NCBI RefSeq assembly: GCF_008630535.1
Contig: NZ_VWPH01000010.1
Coordinates: forward strand, 186,001 to 250,000
DNA: 64,000 nucleotides
From: Saccharopolyspora hirsuta
GTDB lineage: Bacteria > Actinomycetota > Actinomycetes > Mycobacteriales > Pseudonocardiaceae
Direction of reading: 5' to 3'
Below, in pieces: positions 57,944 through 64,000 of the stretch. Positions within the stretch are counted from its first letter, which is position 1; every line of letters begins with the position of its first letter. Position numbers and translations under genes: made by a program. The notes under the pieces were generated by a model that saw only the letters and a list, made by a program, of their open reading frames with translations, did no database searches and was not told where the DNA came from.

Positions 57944-60681
57944 GCTACCTCGGGCATCCCAGGCTGAACTTCGCGGGCACCTTCCAGTCCGATGTGGCCA
58001 CGGTGAACAACGCGGCACCCTACTTCGACAACAACGCGTTCGAGCCCCGCTACCGCTGGCGGATGAACCTGCCCGACATCAACGGGTTGTGGAACCCGGT
58101 CGGCACCAACGCCTTCCGGCTCACCGACGTGGCCATCACCAGCGGCTGCTACCCGGACGGACGGACCGAGACCTACCGCGGGGTCGACCCGGTGCTGGAG
58201 GGCCGCCTCGCCGACGACGACCTGCGTGCGCACGGCCGGTTCGTCGACCTGGACCCGCAGAACCAGCTCGTCTCGGAGCTGTGCGGGGTGCGGGTGCGCC
58301 TGCTGGACGCCACCGGCGCGCAGCTGCTCAAGGCGACGTTCCGAACCGCGGCGATGGACGACATGTGGATGCGCGCCGACCTGCCCTCCGGGCGCAAGGA
58401 CCCGGCCGCCTGCTACCAGTCCGTGCTCACCGACCTGGAGTGGGCCGACCCGCTGCCCTCACCGCTGCTGCGGGCCCTGCGGGAGACCACCCGGGACGGG
58501 CGGCTGTCCATCAAGTTCAACGTCGACGGCGTCGAGGACGGCGTGGAGCAGTGGCCGGACAACATCACCTTCGGGCGCATCGTGGGCTCCATCGGCCCGC
58601 ACCTCACCGGCGAACCCGAGCACGCCGCGGGCGGTCGGCGCCGCCTGCTGCGCGTCGGGGAGGGACCGCTGAACCACGCCCCCTGCCGGGTCGAGGAGTC
58701 CGGGATGGTCTTCGTCGACCTGGGCAACAGCATCCCGGCGACGCGGCGCGGCGGCCCGCTGGCCGACGTCGGTCCGCTGCGCCTGGCGGTGCTGCGAACC
58801 GACGCCACCCCGGAACCGCTGGCCCCGCTGGACGGCATCGACCCGCAGTTCTACGAGCGCTCCGCCGGGATCGCCACCGCCCGCCTCGGGCCGCAACAGC
58901 GGGCCGCTGCGGCGCAGCGACCGCTGGCGGTGATCGACGCGGCCGACCCGCCCGCGGTACTGCTCGCCGAGGCCCCCGACGGTCTGGCGGTGCACGCCGA
59001 GCGCTTCGTGTTCCGGCTCTACCCAGAACCGCCCGAGGACTCCGCGTCCGCGGTGCTCGTGGCCACCCGGTTCGGGCGGCCCGCCGCGCAGCTCCCGCTC
59101 TTCGTCGGCAACGACGAGCAGACCCCCGCGTTGAGCTTCCCGCGCGAGGTCACCACCGGTGCCGACGGGCGGGCCGAGGTGGTGCTGCACGCCACCGACC
59201 CCGGGCACCCCCGCCCGTTCATCGACGGAGTGGTGGCGCGGGTGCCCTTCGGGATCGCCGCGCGGCCGGACGCCCCGGCCGGGAACCTGTCGGTGCGGGT
59301 CTTCGACCGCCACCCGGTGCCCGAGCGGCCGACCTGGTTCCGCGACGTGCAGCCGATCTTCCAGCAGTACGCCAACCTCTTCCCCGTCATGCACGACGTC
59401 TTCGACCTGGGCAACTACAACCACGTGGTGCGGCACCGCACCTACATCCGGCGAACCATGCTGGCCCCGCTGGACTCGCCCAACCACATGCCCGTGACCA
59501 GGGACCTCTCAACAGGGAAACGAGACATGATCGTGAAATGGCTGGAGTCCGGACCGCAGCCGCCGGTGCTGGAGATCAACACGCCCGAGGAGCTCCGCAC
59601 CGTGCTCCAGCACGCGGTCTGGTTGGAGCAGGCGACCATCCCGCCGTACCTGACCGCGCTGCTGTCCATCAGACCGGGCTTCAACGTCCGGATCGCCGAG
59701 CTGATCCGCGGCGTGGTGCTGGAGGAGATGCAGCACATGGCGCAGGTCTGCAACATCCTCAACGCGATCGGCGGGAAACCGCAGATCGGGCGCCCGGGGC
59801 TGGTGCCGACCTATCCCGGTCGGCTGCCCGGCCCGGTGCTGCCGGACCTGGTGGTGCGGCTGCGCAAGCTGTCCCTGGAGCACGTGCGGGACGTGTTCAT
59901 GGCCATCGAGCAACCCGAGCACCCGGTGGTCGACGGTCGCGAGTTCCGCGGCCGCGTGCTGGATCCCAGCACCGTCCGGCTGGACCGCGCCGGCAACGTC
60001 CTGTCCGCCGACGACGCCGCGATCCGCCGGCTGGAGGAGTGGTTCACCAAGGCCGAGTACACGCCGCAGACCATCGGCTGGTTCTACAACCAGATCGCGC
60101 GGGCCATCTGCCGCCTCGACGACGGCGGGCGGCTGTTCAGCGGTGACCCGGCGCTGCAGGTGAGCTGGCCGGACGCGCCGGGGACGCTGTTCCGGGTCAC
60201 CGACAAGCGCTCGGCGCTGCTGGCCCTGCACCAGATCATCGAGGAGGGCGAGGGCAGCCCGCACGACCTGGACGACGACGGGATCGCCGACCCCGACGAG
60301 CTCGGCCACTACTACCGGTTCCAGGAGATCGTCAACGGGCGGCAGCTGATCCGCAACGACCGCGGCGAGTGGGTCTTCGAGGGCCCGGAGATCCGCTTCC
60401 AGGCGGAGGGCGTGTTCCCGATGGTGGACGACCCGGACACCTACCGGCTGCCGGCCAATTCCGCCGCGCGCCGGGACTCCCAGCTGTGCGACGAGTCCTA
60501 CACGAACATGATGACCGGGCTCAGCCGGGTGTTCAACGGGCACCCGGACGAGCTGGACGACGCGGTCGGCCTGATGTACCAGCTCCAGGTGCAGGCCCGG
60601 AAGCTGCTCACCACCCCGTCGGGCCCCGGGGAGCAGACCGTGCTGGGCCCGGCGTTCCAGTCCCCCGGCGTGGAGTTCTGA
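57940..60681 (+). CDS. VioB/RebD-like protein with C-terminal ferritin-like domain
   Basis: A 913-residue protein. The GTG start at 57940 overlaps the P450 stop (GTGA), with GGAGG 7 bases upstream. The N-terminal half begins SYLGHPRLNFAGTF and resembles the N-terminal region of VioB/RebD. From about residue 545 a ferritin-like domain follows: HAVWLEQATIPPYLTALL, VVLEEMQHMAQVCNIL and AIGGKP, with Glu and ExxH residues placed as metal ligands, as in the iminophenyl-pyruvate dimer synthase domain. VioB and RebD are about 1000 residues and couple two oxidised tryptophan-derived imines in violacein and rebeccamycin synthesis. No VioA/RebO-type amino-acid oxidase is in the window, so the substrate here must differ. 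Its operon with an A-T protein and two oxygenases suggests oxidation of an amino-acid-derived unit. Function is not established. Confidence 0.78.
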   Translation: MSYLGHPRLNFAGTFQSDVATVNNAAPYFDNNAFEPRYRWRMNLPDINGLWNPVGTNAFRLTDVAITSGCYPDGRTETYRGVDPVLEGRLADDDLRAHGRFVDLDPQNQLVSELCGVRVRLLDATGAQLLKATFRTAAMDDMWMRADLPSGRKDPAACYQSVLTDLEWADPLPSPLLRALRETTRDGRLSIKFNVDGVEDGVEQWPDNITFGRIVGSIGPHLTGEPEHAAGGRRRLLRVGEGPLNHAPCRVEESGMVFVDLGNSIPATRRGGPLADVGPLRLAVLRTDATPEPLAPLDGIDPQFYERSAGIATARLGPQQRAAAAQRPLAVIDAADPPAVLLAEAPDGLAVHAERFVFRLYPEPPEDSASAVLVATRFGRPAAQLPLFVGNDEQTPALSFPREVTTGADGRAEVVLHATDPGHPRPFIDGVVARVPFGIAARPDAPAGNLSVRVFDRHPVPERPTWFRDVQPIFQQYANLFPVMHDVFDLGNYNHVVRHRTYIRRTMLAPLDSPNHMPVTRDLSTGKRDMIVKWLESGPQPPVLEINTPEELRTVLQHAVWLEQATIPPYLTALLSIRPGFNVRIAELIRGVVLEEMQHMAQVCNILNAIGGKPQIGRPGLVPTYPGRLPGPVLPDLVVRLRKLSLEHVRDVFMAIEQPEHPVVDGREFRGRVLDPSTVRLDRAGNVLSADDAAIRRLEEWFTKAEYTPQTIGWFYNQIARAICRLDDGGRLFSGDPALQVSWPDAPGTLFRVTDKRSALLALHQIIEEGEGSPHDLDDDGIADPDELGHYYRFQEIVNGRQLIRNDRGEWVFEGPEIRFQAEGVFPMVDDPDTYRLPANSAARRDSQLCDESYTNMMTGLSRVFNGHPDELDDAVGLMYQLQVQARKLLTTPSGPGEQTVLGPAFQSPGVEF

Positions 60682-60682
60682 C

Positions 60683-63085
60683 GTGCCGCCCCGGGAGTTC
60701 TGGGCGGCGGTCGTGGAACGGCGCGGCACCCCGCTGCCCCGCTGGGCGGACCGGGGACCGGCCACCGGCGACACCGCCGTGCACGAGGTCCAGCTCGCAC
60801 CTGGTGCCGCGCGCGGTGCGGCGCGGGCGCTGGGGGTGCCGGTCGAAGTCGCACTGCTCACCGCGCACGTCAAGGTCATCGCCGCCGTCACCGGCGAACC
60901 GCAGGTGCTGACCGGCTACCGACCGGCGCAGGTCGTGCTGCCGTGCTCCGTCGCGCTGTCCGACGAGGACTCCTGGCGCGCGCTGGCGTCCGCGGTGCAC
61001 GACGCGGAAGCCGACCTGCGGGCGAACGAGCCCTGCCCGTCGGACTTGCTCGACAGCGGGTCGCCGATCGACGCAGTCCTGGACCTCTCCGACGGCCCCG
61101 ACGCCCTGCCGCACCCGCTGCGGGTGCGGGCCGACGCCGCTGGCGACCGGCTGCGCTTGTCCTTCCGGACCGGGGAGTTCAGCGCCGACCAGGTCGAACG
61201 GCTCGGCGAGTACTACCGCGCCGCGCTCGACCTGATGACCCGGCAGCCCGGCGAACGCCACACCAGCGCCTCCCTGCTCCCGCTCGCCGAACTGGAGCTG
61301 CAGCTCGACGGGCTGGCCGGACCGGACCGGGACCTGCCCGACCGGCGCCTGCACGAGCTCTTCGAAGAACGCGTCCGCGCCCACCCCGACCGGATCGCGG
61401 CCGTGCACCGCGGCACCGAGTGGAGCTACCGGCAGCTCGACGAGCGCGCCAACGGCATCGCGCGGGAACTGCTCGACCGGGGGCTGCGCCCGGAGGACGT
61501 GGTGGCCGTGGTGTCCGACCGCACGCTGGACTGGATGGCGGCCGTGCTCGGGATCTTCAAGGCGGGCGGCTGCTACCTGCCGGTGGACCCGGAGTTCCCG
61601 GCCGCCCGGGTCGACCGGATGCTGCGGCGCAGCGAGTGCCGCATCGCGCTGACCGGCGAGGCCGCGCACGCCGACTTGGGCGACGAGGTCGTCGCCGTGC
61701 CGCTGGCCGGGATCGGCGACTCCGCCGAGCAAACCGGGCAGCGGGTGGCCGCCGACCAGCTCGCCTACATCTACTTCACCTCCGGCTCCACCGGGGAGCC
61801 GAAGGGTGCCATGTGCGAGCACCTGGGCATGCTCAACCACGTCCTGGCCAAGATCGAGGACTTCGGCCTGCGGGAGGGCGCGGTCATCGCCCAGACCGCG
61901 CCGCAGTGCTTCGACATCTCGCTGTGGCAACTGGTGGCTGCGCTGCTGATCGGTGGCCGCACCGTGCTCGTCGAGCAGGCGACCATCGTCGACGGCGCCC
62001 GCTTCGCCGACCACCTCGTCGACCACGGCGTGGAAGTGGTGCAGCTGGTCCCGTCCTACTTGGACGTGGTGCTCGACGAGCTCCGCCAGCGCGCCGACCG
62101 CCTGGCCCTGCGGTGCGCGTCGGTGACCGGCGAAGCGGTGAAGAAGGAGCTCACCGAGCGCTGGTTCGGGGCGCTGCCCCAGGTGCGGCTGGTCAACGCC
62201 TACGGCCTCACCGAGACCTCCGACGACACCAACCACGAGGTGATGACCGAGCCCCCGGCCCACGACCGGGTGCCGCTGGGCCCACCTGTGCGCAACACCC
62301 GCGTCTACGTCGTGGACGAGCAGCTGCGGCCGGTGCCGCTGGGCGCCCCTGGCGAGATCGTGTTCTCCGGGATCTGCGTCGGGCGCGGCTACATCAACGA
62401 CGAGGAGCGCACCCGCGCGGTGTTCCTGCCCGACCCGCACCGGCCGGGCAACCGCCTGTACCGCTCCGGTGACCTGGGGCGCTGGCTGCCCGGAGGCAAG
62501 CTGGAGTTCCTCGGCCGCCGGGACGCCCAGGTCAAGATCCGCGGCTTCCGCATCGAGATCGGCGAGATCGAGAACGAGCTGCTGCGCGTCCCCCGGGTCG
62601 GCGACAGCGCCGTGGTCGTGAGCACCGACCCGGGCGGCGGCAAGCACCTCGTGGCGTTCCACACCGGACCGGCCAGGCCCGCAGAGCAGCTCGCGGCCCC
62701 CCTGGCGCAGGCGCTGCCCGACTACATGGTCCCCGAGCGCTTCCACCACCTCGACGCGCTCCCGGTCAACGACAACGGCAAGATCGACCGGAAGGCGCTG
62801 ACCGAGCTGGCCGACCGCGCCTCGGCCGACGCGCCGCACGCCCCGCCCGAGACCCCCACCGAGCAGCGGCTGGCGCTGCTGTGGTCCGAGGTGCTGGGGG
62901 TACCGGCCGACCAGATCGGCCGCGAGGACGACTTCTTCGCCCGCGGCGGCACCTCGCTGTCCGCGATCCAGCTCCTGACCCGGCTGGAGCAGCGCATCGC
63001 GCTGCGCGACTTCGCCGACGCACCCGTGCTGGCATCGCTGGCTGCCCTGCTGGACGAGCGGCCGACCGGAAAGGCATCCCCGTGA
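60683..63085 (+). CDS. Free-standing NRPS protein: C remnant-A-T
   Basis: An 800-residue protein starting at GTG 60683, one base after the previous stop, with GGAG 9 bases upstream. Residues 1-200 match only the C-terminal half of a condensation domain (no HHxxxDG). A runs from about 225 to 700: YFTSGSTGEPKGA, NAYGLTETSDD, YRSGDLGRW, and NDNGKIDRK with its catalytic Lys. A T domain follows at about 720-790 (FFARGGTSLSAIQL). The pocket reads D-I-W-Q-S-T-A-D-D. Two Asp at the last positions suggest a substrate with a basic side chain, but I cannot name it. The stop overlaps the dioxygenase start (GTGA). The setting resembles KtzN with KtzO/KtzP in kutzneride synthesis, where a free A domain loads an A-defective module and dioxygenases hydroxylate the bound residue. 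It is the best candidate to feed the A-less modules of the main line. Confidence 0.9.
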   Translation: MPPREFWAAVVERRGTPLPRWADRGPATGDTAVHEVQLAPGAARGAARALGVPVEVALLTAHVKVIAAVTGEPQVLTGYRPAQVVLPCSVALSDEDSWRALASAVHDAEADLRANEPCPSDLLDSGSPIDAVLDLSDGPDALPHPLRVRADAAGDRLRLSFRTGEFSADQVERLGEYYRAALDLMTRQPGERHTSASLLPLAELELQLDGLAGPDRDLPDRRLHELFEERVRAHPDRIAAVHRGTEWSYRQLDERANGIARELLDRGLRPEDVVAVVSDRTLDWMAAVLGIFKAGGCYLPVDPEFPAARVDRMLRRSECRIALTGEAAHADLGDEVVAVPLAGIGDSAEQTGQRVAADQLAYIYFTSGSTGEPKGAMCEHLGMLNHVLAKIEDFGLREGAVIAQTAPQCFDISLWQLVAALLIGGRTVLVEQATIVDGARFADHLVDHGVEVVQLVPSYLDVVLDELRQRADRLALRCASVTGEAVKKELTERWFGALPQVRLVNAYGLTETSDDTNHEVMTEPPAHDRVPLGPPVRNTRVYVVDEQLRPVPLGAPGEIVFSGICVGRGYINDEERTRAVFLPDPHRPGNRLYRSGDLGRWLPGGKLEFLGRRDAQVKIRGFRIEIGEIENELLRVPRVGDSAVVVSTDPGGGKHLVAFHTGPARPAEQLAAPLAQALPDYMVPERFHHLDALPVNDNGKIDRKALTELADRASADAPHAPPETPTEQRLALLWSEVLGVPADQIGREDDFFARGGTSLSAIQLLTRLEQRIALRDFADAPVLASLAALLDERPTGKASP

Positions 63086-64000
63086 AGATCTTCGAGGAGG
63101 CCGGGCGGACCCCGGTCGTGCAGGCCCCGGACGCACCGGCCGGACCGGGGTGGGTCGCCGAGCACCGCGCCGCGCTGCACGAGCTGGTGGACGATCTCGG
63201 CGCGTTCGTGATCCGCGGCACCGGAGTGTCCACTGTCGACCACGCGGTGTCGGTGAGCCGGGCGCTGGCCGCCCCGCTGCTGCCCGAGAAGGAGGGGTTC
63301 GCCCGGCGGCGCACCTGCGCCGACGGCGTCTACTCCTCCTCGGAGTGGCCCGCCAACCAACCGATGTGCATGCACCAGGAGCTCAGCTACGCGCTCCGCT
63401 GCCCGGGCCTGCTCGTCGTGACCTGCCTGCGCGCCCCGGAGTCCGGGGGTGGGACGGGGGTGGCCGACGCCGGTGCCGTGTTCGAGGCCCTGCCCGCCGA
63501 TCTCGTCGACCGGTTCGAGCGGGAGGGCTGGCAGCTGGTCCGCAACTACGGCGGCGCGATCGGCATGCCGTGGCAGGAGGCCTTCGGCACCGAGGACCGC
63601 TCGGAGGTCGAGCGCTACTGCCGGGACAACGCCATCGACTTCGAGTGGGACGGCGACTCCGGGCTGCGCACCACCCAGCGCCGCCGCGCGGTCATCGCGC
63701 ATCCGCGCAGCGCCCGCCGCCTGTGGTTCAACCAGATCGCCTTCCTCAGCGAGTGGACCATGCAACCCGAGGTCCGCGAATACCTGGTCGCCGAGCTCGG
63801 CCCCGACGGCCTGCCGTTCACCAGCCGCTACGGGTCCGGCGAACCGATCGAGCCCGACGTGGTGGACCTGATCAACGAGGTTTACGAGAAGCACACCCGC
63901 TGCACGCCGTGGCAGGACGGCGACGTCCTGGTCGTCGACAACCTGGCCTGCGCGCACAGCCGCGAGCCCTACCGCGGCGACCGCGAAGTGCTGGTCGCGA
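63082..64000 (+). CDS. TauD/SyrP-like Fe(II)/2-oxoglutarate dioxygenase (3' end outside window)
   Basis: 306 codons are visible from GTG 63082, which overlaps the previous stop (GTGA). The metal-binding HxE motif is seen in MHQELSYA, followed by the GGGTGVADAG strand. The distal His lies in NLACAHSREPYRGDRE, where the following Arg should hold 2-oxoglutarate. This pattern belongs to the SyrP / KtzO-KtzP branch of the TauD family, which beta-hydroxylates amino acids (Asp, Glu and others) bound to NRPS carrier domains. Co-translation with the A-T protein supports hydroxylation of that carrier-bound residue. Only the last few residues should be missing. Confidence 0.92.
   Translation, partial: MKIFEEAGRTPVVQAPDAPAGPGWVAEHRAALHELVDDLGAFVIRGTGVSTVDHAVSVSRALAAPLLPEKEGFARRRTCADGVYSSSEWPANQPMCMHQELSYALRCPGLLVVTCLRAPESGGGTGVADAGAVFEALPADLVDRFEREGWQLVRNYGGAIGMPWQEAFGTEDRSEVERYCRDNAIDFEWDGDSGLRTTQRRRAVIAHPRSARRLWFNQIAFLSEWTMQPEVREYLVAELGPDGLPFTSRYGSGEPIEPDVVDLINEVYEKHTRCTPWQDGDVLVVDNLACAHSREPYRGDREVLVA

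Noticed and set aside
60683..61280. Complete condensation domain at the start of the A-T protein
   Set aside because: Only about 200 residues are present and there is no HHxxxDG motif; it matches the second half of a C domain only.

Overview
The window is a 64 kb piece of a very GC-rich actinomycete chromosome, carrying most of a non-ribosomal lipopeptide gene cluster. Almost every third codon position is G or C, starts are often GTG, and genes are packed with 1-4 base overlaps. An MbtH protein, a mycofactocin-type dehydrogenase and several P450-type enzymes all point to Actinobacteria. Pseudonocardiales is my guess, but no marker gene here settles the family. No gap exceeds 300 bases, and I see no tRNA, rRNA, insertion sequence or CRISPR array.

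Minus strand, 51.6 kb down to base 1: one long convergent gene set read right to left. A good promoter (51744-51773) precedes a fatty acyl-AMP ligase, an acyl carrier protein and three giant NRPS genes. These read Cs-A-T-C-A-T-C-(A remnant)-T-C-(A remnant)-T-E, then C-A-T x5 with a final E, then C-A-T-C-A-T-TE. That gives eleven modules and a predicted acylated undecapeptide with D residues at positions 4 and 9, released by the terminal thioesterase. Downstream come a P450, an MbtH protein, a secreted acylase of the aculeacin/penicillin acylase family, an alpha/beta hydrolase, two macrolide-type glycosyltransferases, a Tat-exported glycosidase, a type II thioesterase, a mycofactocin-type dehydrogenase and the start of a free-standing NRPS protein (degenerate C plus A) that runs off the left edge.

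51.8-56.4 kb: a sensor histidine kinase (minus) without an adjacent response regulator lies divergent from a MacB-like ABC exporter (plus). Terminators flank this block on both sides.

Plus strand, 56.7-64 kb: a second, overlapping operon encodes a P450, a VioB/RebD-like ferritin-domain protein, a free-standing (C remnant)-A-T protein and a SyrP/KtzO-like Fe(II)/2-oxoglutarate dioxygenase cut by the right edge. It looks like a unit that activates one amino acid on a carrier protein, oxidises it and passes it to the assembly line.

The most unusual point is the two consecutive modules (3 and 4) in which the adenylation domain has shrunk to about 100 residues. The window also holds exactly two free-standing adenylation proteins, so loading in trans is the obvious hypothesis. 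A second theme is a possible double pro-drug scheme: N-acylation removable by the exported acylase, and glycosylation removable by the exported glycosidase. Substrate names for A domains were read by eye from the eight-residue pocket code and are predictions only.
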